A stretch of 64,000 bases of DNA from Diplocarpon mali (taxonomy: Eukaryota; Ascomycota; Leotiomycetes; Helotiales; Drepanopezizaceae), in the NCBI GenBank assembly GCA_024741835.1, contig JAENRP010000236.1, positions 1 to 64,000 of the forward strand, in the 5' to 3' direction. Below the pieces are notes generated by a model, which had not been told where the DNA came from, ran no database searches, and was given only the letters and a program-made list of their open reading frames with translations. Shown here piece after piece: positions 1-10,385 of the stretch. The number at the start of each line of letters is the position of its first letter. Within the stretch, counting starts at the first letter, position 1. The translations under genes were made by a program, and so were the position numbers.

Positions 1-108
1 ACCCTAACCCTAACCCTAACCCTAACCCTAACCCTAACCCTAACCCTAACCCTAACCCTAACCCTAACCCTAACCCTAACCCTAACCCTAACCCTAACCC
101 TAACCCTA
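1..108. repeat. Telomere repeat tract (CCCTAA)n
   Basis: About 18 uninterrupted copies of CCCTAA, the C-rich strand of the TTAGGG telomere repeat, begin at base 1 and stop at about 108, where unique sequence starts. This marks a chromosome end and gives the polarity: the centromere lies to the right. A short telomere-like stretch (AACCCTAGCCCTAA) recurs near 2454 and is probably an interstitial remnant. Confidence 0.98.
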
Positions 109-791
109 AGATGGATGTTAGGGTTGAACATCATGGAATGACTTCCTTAGATTGGGTTATGTTAGAGAGTCCTCAATTCAATATAGCGCGCATATTATAT
201 CTTTACATCCTTGATTCGCCGCACCTTTCTGTTCCTTTAAGCTTATAAACGCTATACTTGCTGAGTCTTTCAGTTGAAGACTAGTCTAAGGTCGTTACGA
301 AATGTACCGGACTTTATATAACATGTATTTATAGGATGATCATAGGAATAAAGCATCTTTGAAGGTCGAGTGCGTGCCAACATATATTGAAAAAATAAGA
401 AGATCACTGATTTGGAGTAGTTACTAGGGTATGCTAAGGCAGGTTCACCGTCGTTAGTGACTGCGAAATCTTTGGGCCTACTGTATGAGGAGGATTAGCT
501 CTATTAGGAAGATGCTTATTATATCTTAGTGCTATGAGGATACCTTTTCAGCATGTTATCTAATAGCAGGTCGTATGCTTTGCCACCTGCATGAGAAATA
601 TAGAATAAATTATAAACGCCTTTTTCATTTACATATGACTTGGCTGACCATATTACTTGCAACTCCAACCGCCGGCCCTGATCCTTATTCCTAATCTCTA
701 TAAAGCATCTTATAACAATACAAGCCTTATATACACTTCTAACAAGGGCCTTGCAAGACCTGATCAACTTAAGCCCAGGCCATCCAGTCGC
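109..791. other. AT-rich subtelomeric spacer, no supported gene
   Basis: No gene is supported between the telomere repeats and the HOM2 stop codon. One 82-codon open frame on the minus strand (519-767) has no recognisable motif and would leave almost no room for a 3' UTR of HOM2. Confidence 0.6.
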
Positions 792-2087
792 TTATATATA
801 CCCCTTGAGTACTGCTGCCTCGGCATTTAATATTGATGATCCCGCAGCACCAATAACGGCTATGCCAGGTTAGTATGAAGTTTATACTACGAGTAAGACA
901 GTAGAGAACTCACTGTTATGACTCAAAGCCACAAACTTCAGGTCGAAGATCCCACTATCGTCTTCCCGAACACGGCCAACACTGACTGTATATCCTTTCT
1001 GTGTATTACGATCTAATCTCGGCTGCGGCCTGTCCGACTCCTCCATCACCAAAATCGCTGGCTTAGGCGCAGATGGACATCCCAGCGTCGTGACTTCACT
1101 AACATACCCGCTCAATGCCTTCTTGACAGCTTCCACCGATGGTCTGGGCCCATCTCTATTTTTGAAGCGTAAAGATACACAGGCCATGTGTCCATCCAGT
1201 ACAGCGACTCTGTTGCAAGCGGCGGATATTTTGAGATGGGATTGATCGCTAAATCCAGTAGCCTCGGCATTGACCGTTCCCAGAATCTTCTGTGCCTCGG
1301 TCTCAAGCTTGTCTTCCTCGCCGGAAATGAACGGGACAACGTTGTCCAGGATGTCCATACTACTCACACCCGGATATCCTGCCCCAGAGACTGCTTGCAT
1401 CGTAACGACGCTTACTTGATCGACTGGCCCAAACTCCTTCTGAATGGCGGCGAAGGGGATCACGATGCCGATGACCGCGCAGTTGGAGTTGCAGATCAAG
1501 AAGCCTTTCTTCAAACCGTAGTGTGCGCGCTGATGCGGGATGACATTGAAATGGGGTAAGTTGACGGTTGGGACGACAAGGGGGACGAGGGGGTCGCGAC
1601 GGTAATTCTTTGCATTGGAGAAAACTGCAAGTTCGGCTTTGAGGAATTCCATCTCTGCTACGCGTCAGCTTCTGTCCCTCTTATGTATGCTATGCTGCGG
1701 CGGTATCTTCCAAGAAAATAACACACCGATATGACCCGCAACATCCGCATCCAACCCACTAAACACAATATCGCAGTCTGCGAACTCGCTTGCCCGGCAC
1801 TCCTTGACGACCAGCTCCGCGACGTGTACGCCCATAGCGAGGGCCTGCTTCCATTTCACAGCGTCTTTGTACTTCTTGCCTGCGGAACGGGAGGAGGCAC
1901 CGACAGCGTGCAGGACGAAGTGAGGATGTTGGGCGAGGAGCAGGATGAAGCGTTGGCCGACGGAGCCTGTGCAGCCCAGGACTCCTATGAGAAGTTAGCT
2001 AGCTATCGATGGCTAGAGGAGGGGGTTGGATTTGGTGCAGGACGCATTTGACGTACCGCATTTCTTAGTTGGAAATGGAGCTGCCAT
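792..2087 (-). CDS. HOM2: Aspartate-semialdehyde dehydrogenase
   Basis: Catalyses NADPH-dependent reduction of aspartyl-4-phosphate to aspartate semialdehyde, the branch point towards threonine, methionine and isoleucine. Four exons on the minus strand: 2057-2087, 1727-1984, 914-1654 and 792-859, giving 365 residues, the usual fungal length. The start MAAPFPTKK is followed by the nucleotide loop [10 protein letters not shown] (usually GATGSVGQ). The catalytic Cys lies in NSNCAV and the second active-site region in [28 protein letters not shown] and the C-terminal [17 protein letters not shown] are typical. All introns are GT-AG; the last (860-913) has a perfect TACTAAC branch site. No lesion is visible. 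The odd feature is position: the stop codon is under 0.7 kb from the telomere repeats, so silencing or frequent loss would be expected unless another copy exists. Family assignment is certain; whether it is the only copy is unknown. Confidence 0.95.
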
Positions 2088-2503
2088 TATCGATGAGGAC
2101 GGGGAGAGAAAAAGAGATTGTACTTGAGTCGCTAAGAGTTGTTGTGGAGAGGGGTGTTCAATAGTCGACTGCTACGTACGCCTCCAGGAAAAGGTGGAGA
2201 GAAGAGAAGAGTAGATCAAAGGTGGGCGAGGACACAAGTAAATGGAAGGCCAATACTAATATTTAGATTTACAAGTTAGAAAAGAGATAAAAATCCCGAG
2301 TTCGAGTTGAACTATGATTTTATTTGTGCGCAGGCGATAAGCTTTTGCGATATGTCATACGCTTCCAGGTTTGGTACAGAGGTACTACTATGTAAAGTTG
2401 TAGTTGGGGCGGTGTGGGGAAGTTGGCAGTGGTGGGGGTGGTGGGGTTGTGCCTAACCCTAGCCCTAAGGGGGTGGGGGAAGCGTTGGTGATAAAACGAA
2501 TTA
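2088..2503. other. HOM2 upstream region, no gene seen
   Basis: Promoter side of HOM2. No open frame of note. A telomere-like stretch occurs near 2454, followed by a G-rich run. Confidence 0.5.
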
Positions 2504-2795
2504 CTCGGTACAAGTTGAAAATATTGTTAGTTTTTCGTCTGGGCGCACTACGCGGTGATTCAAGAGGGTTCGGTTTTTAGGGTACCTATATAAGGGGTAT
2601 ATCAAATGATAAATGAATGTTAATTCGCTGCTTTTAGTATTTAGAGATCAAGAGATTCAATATAGAGCTAATATTTAGTATAACTATCCTAAAGATAATA
2701 CTAAGGGAATCATATAAAGCAGCATTGCCAAGTATCTAGCATTCATAGGTCTGCGCACAGACGAGAAACTAACATTATTTTCATCCTATACGAAG
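2504..2795. mobile_element. Short non-autonomous element related to the 44-kb Tc1-like transposon
   Basis: A roughly 292-bp AT-rich element flanked by TA dinucleotides (2502-2503 and 2796-2797). The ends are long imperfect inverted repeats: the left end, and the reverse complement of the right end, share TGAAAATA(T/A)TGTTAGTTT and CGTCTG(G/T)GCGCA. Internal blocks match the 44-kb element: TATATAAGGGGTATA near the left, a TTAGTATA block in the middle, and AAGCAGCATTGCCAAGTATCT near the right. It contains no transposase and looks like an internally deleted derivative of a sister subfamily. Confidence 0.7.
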
Positions 2796-3585
2796 TACTT
2801 TATATGTTCTAGACATCACATCTTTCTCCCCTCATAAGCAGGGCTCGCCTACATCCCTTTAATACACCTTGAGCCAGCGTGTAAGGATCTAGAATTTTCA
2901 AGCCTCTGACGCTTGTAAATCCTATCAGCTCTTTTGTAATATGCTACATTTATTTTTCTTTTAACGTGCTATTTGAGTTCGAAAATATGTAGCACGAGTG
3001 GAAAATGCTGTAGTCGGATTCAGTTGACTGGCTGCCTAACTTGCAAGCTGCTTATAGTCGTGGCCATCGTTCAGTTCCGCTCTTGAGAAATAGAAATAAT
3101 AGAATCGATATACGTGATTTATACTCAGCTCTCGGACACAGCCGATGCACAGATAAATATAATATTTAATCGGTTACTATCCTATAAACACAGACCCGGC
3201 GGCTTCAAATGTCCAGAGACTGACCCTAGGACACCGAGATGTATTCACGGGAGGAACATTTACGCCGCTGCACCCCAGATTCTGGATTCCGCGAGTTAGA
3301 GTCGAGAATCTTCACTTTCTTTTCACTCTCGATAAGGCACATTGTGGAGATCTGAAGTTACGGCCATGACAAGGCACAGTGAAGGTTTTATCATATTCCC
3401 TGGAATTTATGGCTTTTTTTGATACTCTCTCGAGACATCCTGTACAATTTATGAACACAGTGGTTCAGTCATAAGTAGGCGGACCAATACTCCAATTTGC
3501 ATCCGAGCCAATAGCGATATCTTCGGTGCTGCTTGTGGCTGTTGTTGAGCAAGAATATTATTGCTTTGAATGATTGCCGTGGCAC
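2796..3585. other. Intergenic, AT-rich, no gene seen
   Basis: No open frame above 61 codons and no recognisable motif between the short element and the tRNA gene. Confidence 0.5.
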
Positions 3586-3674
3586 GGACCGCTGGCCCAA
3601 TGGCAAGGCGTTTGACTTCGACTGTTTATCCCTTTGGCATCAAAAGATTGTCGGTTCGATCCCGGCGCGGTCCT
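3586..3674 (+). tRNA. tRNA-Arg (anticodon TCG) with a 17-nt intron
   Basis: A cloverleaf can be drawn by eye. The acceptor stem GGACCGC pairs perfectly with GCGGTCC. The D arm is GCC/GGC around CAATGGCAA. The anticodon stem TTTGA pairs with TCAAA, and the T arm is GTCGG-TTCGATC-CCGGC. The loop reads C-T-TCG-A plus a final A, with anticodon TCG at 3618-3620. The 17-nt intron (3622-3638) follows the base 3' of the anticodon, the standard place for nuclear tRNA introns. The mature tRNA would be 72 nt. The TTTGA stem is weaker than the usual fungal TCTGA stem, but pairing is kept on both sides, which argues against a random pseudogene. Confidence 0.78.
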
Positions 3675-4627
3675 CGAGTGCTTTTGCAGTTTTACGTGCA
3701 TATCAGATATTCTGCGACGCTCGTGTCAGTTGTTGGTTTTCAGCCATCGAATCGTCAATGAAAAAAGCTACACAGGGTCCTGTAATTCATTCAGATGTGA
3801 GGGTTTTATGGGGAAGGTCCACAAGCAGTGAGCTTCCATTAGGCCGTAATATAGTGATTCCCTGGTAAACAGCATTTCCCTTTTTGTTCTATAGAGTCTT
3901 TAGTATTTGAACAGAACATGTAGGCCGACTTCGAATACACCGCAACTTTTGACTGCTTAATACTTGCTATATGAGTAATATGATAATTCCTTACTTATTT
4001 ATTCGTCTTAACATTTACATACATGTAGCCCGAAAATGAGATTTGATATCCAAGCTACGCGAATACCAGATTAGATCATAAGGGATTCTTCGTCTTACAG
4101 CACAGGACGACCCAATTGAGTAAATCGGTCTTTGATAGTTGGTTCCCGCAGTGATCATTCGGTTAATGTGAACAGAAGAATGGTTTAGTCACGTCCTGAA
4201 TTCGCTCCAGTGCAGCTTGGCGCTCTTGACCAAGATTATCTCAACATCAGTCTTACTCTCTCTTTTCTCTTTCCAACTTTACTATCTCTCGTCATCATCC
4301 AACACGACCAAGCAAACCAATAAGCCAGCGAATCTTCTGGCGGTGGATCAAGGAATGAAGCTGGCGATTCTGCTCCCGATGCCTCTGAATAACCCATCGT
4401 ATTGGAGCATGCGGAGCCGGAAAGATTGTATACAATGGAGATGGCGAGAAGAGTCACGGGCGTATTTGAAATTCCTAGTGGCTACACACAGTGTCATGAG
4501 ATATCTTGAACACCATATTCGCGATGCACCGAGACTCGCTAGAAGGGGAACTGGGGTCACTCAAAAAAGAACATCTCTATGATCCGCCACGAGCGCGAGG
4601 CGCCTTTCAAAATCCAACTATGGGTAA
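3675..4627. other. Intergenic; possible 5' remains of a decayed gene
   Basis: The stretch 4217-4620 has coding-like composition in short alternating plus-strand frames but no continuous frame. It may be the broken upstream part of the pseudogene that follows. Nothing is seen in 3675-4216. Confidence 0.35.
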
Positions 4628-5344
4628 AGACGAGAAAGCCCACCAGGCGGCTGCATCAACCGAGTACGAGACGAACAAACCATATTTACAGCTGGATCAA
4701 TGCCTGCTTCCAACCTGCCAAATGGAACATGGTCCCAGAACTCGTCCGGCCCGTCCTTATTAAGCGACTCTTTCGAGAACAAACTGCGAGCTGGCCTGAT
4801 CAGCAATGGCTTTGTGGACAAAGTACATTCATTGTCCGCTGTCACGATGGAACGGTAGATTCATCAGGCCTGCTCAGACAAGCAGGTTGCAGGATCCTTG
4901 ACTGCTCTAATGTCGGTAGCCACTGTTAAGAAGATGGAAGCACTGCGGGACTTCTGGAAAGATTTACTTCGCGATGAGCTGGAAGCTTTGTAGACAGTTG
5001 CCGGCGACGATGTGTTCTTGAGTGAGGTTCAAGAATCAAAAGCGGGTCGATTTCTTGCAGCACTTCTCGGGTCGAGGACCGATTTTGCTTGAGCCTTGCA
5101 TCCAAGTCAGCTATGGAACCAACACATATCGAAAACCACGACTAGTCGTGTTGGTAGCGAGGCAGCAGAACTTGCAATTATGACGCCTTCTGCGGAAATC
5201 TCGATGCCGTCGGTCACCGGTGTGTCTGGCGGTGAGAATAAAGGGCTACAAAAGTCTTCCTCTCCCACAGTCACTATCACTTCCTCGGCAACTGAGTCGG
5301 ATGCAACTCCCAAGAAGCCAAGCCGATCGCGAGGAGGGAGCTGA
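4628..5344 (+). pseudogene. Decayed unrecognised gene with three in-frame stops
   Basis: One frame has coding-like amino-acid composition from 4628 to the TGA at 5344 (239 codons) but is broken by TAG at 4856-4858, TAG at 4991-4993 and TGA at 5090-5092. Each stop is one C-to-T step from CAG or CGA. Readable stretches include LRAGLISNGFVDKVHS, KKMEALRDFWKDLLRDELEA and a Ser/Thr-rich C-terminal part with PKKPSRSRGG. I do not recognise the family. No consensus intron removes all three stops. An authentic multi-exon gene cannot be fully excluded. Confidence 0.4.
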
Positions 5345-6783
5345 CGGAGAAGGTCAGAAGGTCGAGAAATCGATGGGGACGTCAGAGGAGAGAGCTGGAA
5401 AGGCAGATTGAGGCGCAGAAAATCTGATGAAATCTCGGAAGAGGACATTGAGGAAGCAGATCAGCATGCCGAAGAGTTGATGGGGAGGTCGAAGGGGATT
5501 AGGACAATGATATGATGGGGGCGTGTGGATCTGAAGTCTTTTCCCGGAACTGTGTGAGTTATGCAGAGCTGAAAAAAGAGATAGAAAAAGAGAGTAGAAT
5601 GCATGGGAATCGAGCATGTGGTTCCCCCACCTGGCACTCTGGCGCTAAAGATCCTCATGTTTAGTTCATCCATCTACGCATCTACTTATCCCAGGCTGCT
5701 TATTTGCTCCCAAAAGGGAGTGCCAATCTGCCTTGCTTGTATTCAAGAATTCCACCATGATCTAAGCCTGCACGTACTAGAAAGCACATGAAAGTCCTAA
5801 TATCAACATCAGCAGTAAACAGAGCAGCATATCAGCTGACCAAACCCACTTCTAGCCCTTCCCCATCACGTGAATCTCATCATTCGCACGCAACCGCCCC
5901 TGTCGCGCTAAGGGCCGCTATCGACGAATCAGCGTCCCGTATTTCTTGAGCTGGCTGCGTGGAAATCTATCTCATTTAGTCGCTGTCTCTCTCTCTCTCT
6001 CTCTCTCTCACGATTTTTCTCCATCAATCCACTTCATCATTTCCCCCAGGAGTATATCCTCATCTTCTGGTTCACCTCCGCACCATCTACCTCGCGGGGT
6101 CCGCGACGTCTCTTTTCACCTTGTCGGCTCCATGTCAGGTAATGCTGCATGGCATGACACCTGCTGGCCCGCGCTCTCCAATGAGAGGCGGCGTGGTGGG
6201 CTCTTGCGTCGTTTTCGTGTCGTGAGAGTTATAGGGGAGGGCAGACGGACTGCTTGCGAAGTGGGATGGAGGATGGAAGGGATGAGTGTGCCTGGCGGGT
6301 CCTGAGGGCGAAGGTAAGGATGGATCCCGGAAAGTGCGAGTACGACGTTGAGAGAGCTTCTGCACGTTTGATTTCTTGATCTTGAGATATTTTGGAAGTT
6401 TTCTTTAGCTGGTCAACTTCGTGGGTTCATTTTTCTTCTTTTGTTCCTTCTTACTCTTCCTGTTATGCTTTATTATTTTTGTCCTGCGAATATCGTGTTC
6501 GCAAATTTCTATCTGCCATACTTCGCATGGATTTGTGTCTGGCTCTATTCTCTCTTATCGAGTTCTCTATTTCCCTGTCCTTTTCCAATTCCTTCCAATC
6601 TGCAAACCCTTTTTCTCCTACGCGTTTGGTGTCCCACATACTCGACTCACCGCCTTGATTGGCCAGACGCCAACACTGCGCACCGTCTACCCCCACTACC
6701 GCCGATCAGATGACTCCGCCAACGCAACGGTCATTGGTCCAATCTACGGAGAGCTGCCCGGGCGGTAACCCTGATGAGCAGAT
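5345..6783. other. Intergenic with a CT microsatellite
   Basis: No supported gene. A (CT)n run lies at 5984-6009. Several pyrimidine-rich open frames between 6390 and 6770 look like leader sequence, not protein. Confidence 0.45.
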
Positions 6784-7023
6784 TTGATAAGAGAAACCAG
6801 AGAAAAGGGGATACCGAGTCTGCGCGAAGGGACGACGGAGGAGCAGGTGTTTATGGGCAAGCTAGATGCCGAAGCGGAGTTTCAGACTGCAAGTTGCATT
6901 CGGACAAAGCGACAGAAAGTCGTGAACAAGCAGTGCGACTCGTTAGACCAGAGCCAGGAAGCAATGAAAAATCGGCTACAAGTACAACAGTCAAGACAAC
7001 CATCCCCCACGCTGGCCATGTGA
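6784..7023 (+). CDS. Possible small hypothetical protein or 3' exon
   Basis: A 79-residue ATG-started frame, Gln/Lys/Glu-rich and probably helical. Segments such as GTTEEQVFMGKLDAEAEF and SLDQSQEAMKNRLQVQQS suggest a coiled coil. A coding-like stretch lies just upstream in the same frame (about 6640-6768) but is separated by stop codons, and no normal-length intron removes them. I do not recognise it. Weak support. Confidence 0.2.
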   Translation: MIRETREKGIPSLREGTTEEQVFMGKLDAEAEFQTASCIRTKRQKVVNKQCDSLDQSQEAMKNRLQVQQSRQPSPTLAM

Positions 7024-7279
7024 GCCCAGGAGTGGGTACGTGCACTATTGATCCCCCCTGATGGCATGGAATACCAGCTAGTTTTTCTTAGGTGTCTGTA
7101 ACTCGGCGACGCCTGCATTGCATTTTCCATAAATCTCCCCTCGTTCCCTCTGCTTTCACGTATGTATAAAACACAATTTCGAGATCTCCCGTTCTAGAAC
7201 CGAGCAGTTGCTTTTCCCGTTACTCGAATGCGAGGTCTATGATCAACAGGCGCAAGCAGATATCTCCCTCCCCTTACCA

Positions 7280-8176
7280 ATGGCTTCCCTCTCAGGTACG
7301 TCTGGCGTCTCAAGCCCCGATTGCAAGTTGCAAGGCCTCTAATTGCCCAACCAGCAATCCAACACCCACCCTTCTCCTTCCCCCTCCCTCCAACCGCCGA
7401 CGCCAACGCAGTCGCCAACGTCAACGCGCGGACTGACAACAACAATACCACGCCGTTTAGCGCCCTCGTCGCCGCTCTCACCCACTCCTTAACCACAACC
7501 CCCTCTCCACACCTGCCGACGCTCACCGCCCTCCTGCGCGACTATGCCTCGCAACCGGAGCACTGGCGTGCGTACGCGCACGCCGACAGGCGTAAGCAGT
7601 ACACGCGCAACCTGGTCGCCGAGGTACCCGGTGTCTTCAACCTGCTGATGCTGGTGTGGACGCCCGGCAAGAAGAGCCCTGTGCATGATCATGCCGACAG
7701 CCACTGCTTGATGAAGATACTACAGGGAGAGTTGATGGAGACGAGGTTCGCCATGCCAGAGGGAGGGGCCGGGGGGGAAACGAGTGCAGGTGCGAGTGCA
7801 GGTGCTGAAGATGCCGAAGGAGCTGGACCGGGTAAGGGAGGCCAAGAGGGCCTAAGGGAAACACAACGGACACTTTTCAGGGAAGACAAGGTGGCCTACA
7901 TCTCCGACCAGCTGGGCCTGCACGAGATGCGCAACCCGAGCATGACGGAGTTTGCGGTGAGCCTGCATCGTGGGTCCCCCTTCCTCTCCTGCCCTGCCTA
8001 TCTTCCTTTCATAATGTCGATACAGCTAAATGGAATCACGAAAGACTGACATCCCGGTAGTCTACACGCCGCCCAACGCGGCCATGTACGGATGCCATGT
8101 TTTCGATCCCGAAACAGGCGAGGCGAGACATGTGGTGCAGGGCGCTTATGATTCCATCAGGGGCGTCGTGATGTAG
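7280..8176 (+). CDS. Cysteine dioxygenase
   Basis: Oxidises cysteine to cysteine sulfinate with a non-haem iron centre, controlling cysteine level and feeding taurine/sulfate production in the cytosol. Exons 7280-7295, 7355-7969 and 8061-8176 give 248 residues. Both introns are GT-AG; the second has a CTGAC branch site and ends CCCGGTAG. The cupin core is visible: two iron ligands in PVHDHADSHCLMK, whose Cys is the one that forms the Cys-Tyr crosslink; the third His in QLGLHEMRNP; and the partner Tyr in LYTPPNAAMYG. A Gly/Ala/Glu-rich insertion of about 30 residues (roughly 7760-7850) sits between the first cupin motif and LFREDKVAYISD and is absent from the compact animal enzymes; it is probably a surface loop. 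The start ATG is followed after five codons by the first intron. Confidence 0.92.
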
Positions 8177-10250
8177 GAAAGACCGCTGCTACTTTTTTTT
8201 AGGAAGTTCTGAGCTGCGAGTGCGTGTAGGGGCGGGAGTTTAGGGGGCTGGTACTGGTATAGATATGGCTTAAAGATTGGTCTGGTTTGTTTTGGCCACA
8301 GCCGCGGCAGACAGTTGTTTGCCTCAGTAGACGGAAAAGCTGGAATCATAATGGCAGCACCAATTCTAGAAGATCAATAAACAAATCTAAATACCGATCC
8401 ACTCTGCAATCCCATACCCGAAAGTCGCAACAACTATTTCCGACCTACCGCCAACTCTCCCGAGGGACTCCAGCTCGGGAGGTATCGTGGTCCGTGGCCG
8501 GTCGACTGCACGGCTGCAAACTACATAGATATACTCCTGCGTCGAGCGTCGAGGGATGCGATACCACCAGGCAGCAGGATATAATCATCGGGGTCCCTCG
8601 GCGCTGCATCCGGGTGAGGAGGCAGAGTTAGGCGTTGGGCGTTGGGTAGGTTTAGGGTATACCCGGATGATCCGGGCGATCGAGGGCCGGGTACCTTATT
8701 CGGCTAGATTGTCGCCTCACCCGGGTCAAAGCCCCTCGGGTATCTGGTGTATCCGGATATACCTGCCTAGTCTAACTATAGTAGAAAACTCACAATTTGG
8801 ATATAGTTTTCCAACGTAACTCCATCGTAAAATCCGTGAGCTGAACATGATTCTAATATCATTTCAAGCCGAGCCGGAGCGAGTACTTTCTCCCTCTATG
8901 TATATGGAGCTCTCGATTCGTCTTGAATCATATTCTGGTGGAATGTCAGTGTTCTCTCCACGCTTCGCAGATTGTCGGCATATCGGTCATGTGACCAGTC
9001 ATATGATAATGAAGGCTTGGCAAATACTATATTTGCCCTACGCTCTTGAGGAATAGCTTCGAGGGCAAGCTTTTACACTCGCATATAATCTAACGTATTC
9101 GAAGAGGCTTCACCTGTGCATATAATCACCTAATGCGATACCAATACAGATGCTCAGTGCGAATGAGGCTAGATGGGAGGAAAGGCGGGAGAGGAAAGGG
9201 AATAGATCAGTCAAGCGATTGAGACGAGGATCTACTCTGCTATTCAAGCAGTTGCAAGGCTAGGGATGTCGTATTCCCTTGGTATCGCTACGTCTTCGTT
9301 GTTCTATTCTTCTCTCTTTTTGCAAAGTACAGGCTTGGGTTCTAGGGAGTAGATTGGCACCTAGTCAAGCTTAGGAATGCCGTAGTTGGCGTACTTTTAT
9401 ATGACTCTGCTTCGTTTATATATCTATCACATCTGTGTATGCGTATATGTGTATATGTGTATAGAGATATAGCTTTATATACGCATACCCACTCATATTA
9501 TCCTCTATCTACGCATTAAGATAAAGAATCACCTCGGCTCTGGTATCAAACGACTCTGGTCGCTCCCGTCTCTAGTACGACCCTGCGTATAGAGTACGGA
9601 GTCTCGCACGCGCGGCTCTAGGGCCTCTGGCGGATCTTCCATGCGCTTGTTAAAGAGTAGGAGAGACGTGGTTGGAGCCGGAGGCTCATACTACTAGACG
9701 TTGGGAGAAGGGCATGCTCCTTGCTGATTATGTACTTGGACTATCTGAGTTCGTAGGATGGTGCCAAGATATCTCTATAAGCTTGGTTGCGAGTGCTATA
9801 CTGATATTACACTTGTATCTGTATTTACATCTAGATCTTTGTTTACATCTATGTTTGCACTATACTTACATCTATGCTTACACCTATGTTTATTGTTGTG
9901 CAGAAAATAGGCTAAATATGCTAGTACGCGCCCTAAGGTGTGGATTCACATTTTGGCCGAGCGGTATTATGCACGACATTTATACTATATTTAAATGTGT
10001 AGCAAGGAGGTTCTCTGATAGTGAACTTGATAGTAAACTAGAAGAGGGCACGAAGAAGTATGAGGTGCAAACGACGATGTTGGGTGTCTTGATTCATGAG
10101 AGCTCTCTAACTAGGAGCTACTTAAGGTAAGCGGGCTTCTTAGCGAAGCCGCTAAGTCATGTGGCAAGTCATATGACATATCATATGTATGATGTGTCAT
10201 GTGACAGATCATGTGACAAACATGTGACAGGCATACCTGCAACAAAATGT
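8177..10250. other. Repeat-rich intergenic DNA, no supported gene
   Basis: About 2 kb without a convincing gene. A GC-rich island at about 8641-8780 has partial inverted ends (GGTATACCCGGAT facing ATCCGGATATACC) and could be a small foldback element. The segment 8985-9170 resembles 42700-42900. Degenerate ACATCTATG/TTTACA-type repeats lie at 9820-9900 and can be read as a Tyr/Leu/His-rich frame (9672-10130), which I do not accept as a gene. Copies of TCATGTGAC/TCATATGAC cluster at 10150-10232. Confidence 0.5.
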
Positions 10251-10385
10251 ATGTTTACACTATATTGACACTATATCAACACTATATCAACACTATATTA
10301 ACACTATATCAACACTATATCAACACTATATCGACACTATATCAACACTATATTGACACTATATTGACACTATATTCACATCTTT
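10251..10385. repeat. 11-bp minisatellite (ACTATATCAAC)
   Basis: About a dozen head-to-tail copies of ACTATATCAAC with variants such as ACTATATTGAC and ACTATATCGAC. They grade into longer TTCACATCTTTG / TTTACATCTATATCTACACC repeats up to about 10435. Because 11 is not a multiple of three, the open frame across it is a by-product of the repeat. Confidence 0.9.

Noticed and set aside
519..767. 82-codon minus-strand frame between telomere and HOM2
   Set aside because: Fairly coding-like composition but no motif, no sensible promoter space, and it would overlap the expected HOM2 3' UTR.
8641..8780. GC-rich island with partial inverted ends, possible MITE
   Set aside because: Only about 13 bases match between the ends, with no clear target duplication; noted in the intergenic entry only.
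9672..10130. 152-codon plus-strand frame
   Set aside because: Its Leu/Tyr/His-rich centre is a translation of degenerate ACATCTATG-type repeats; no domain.
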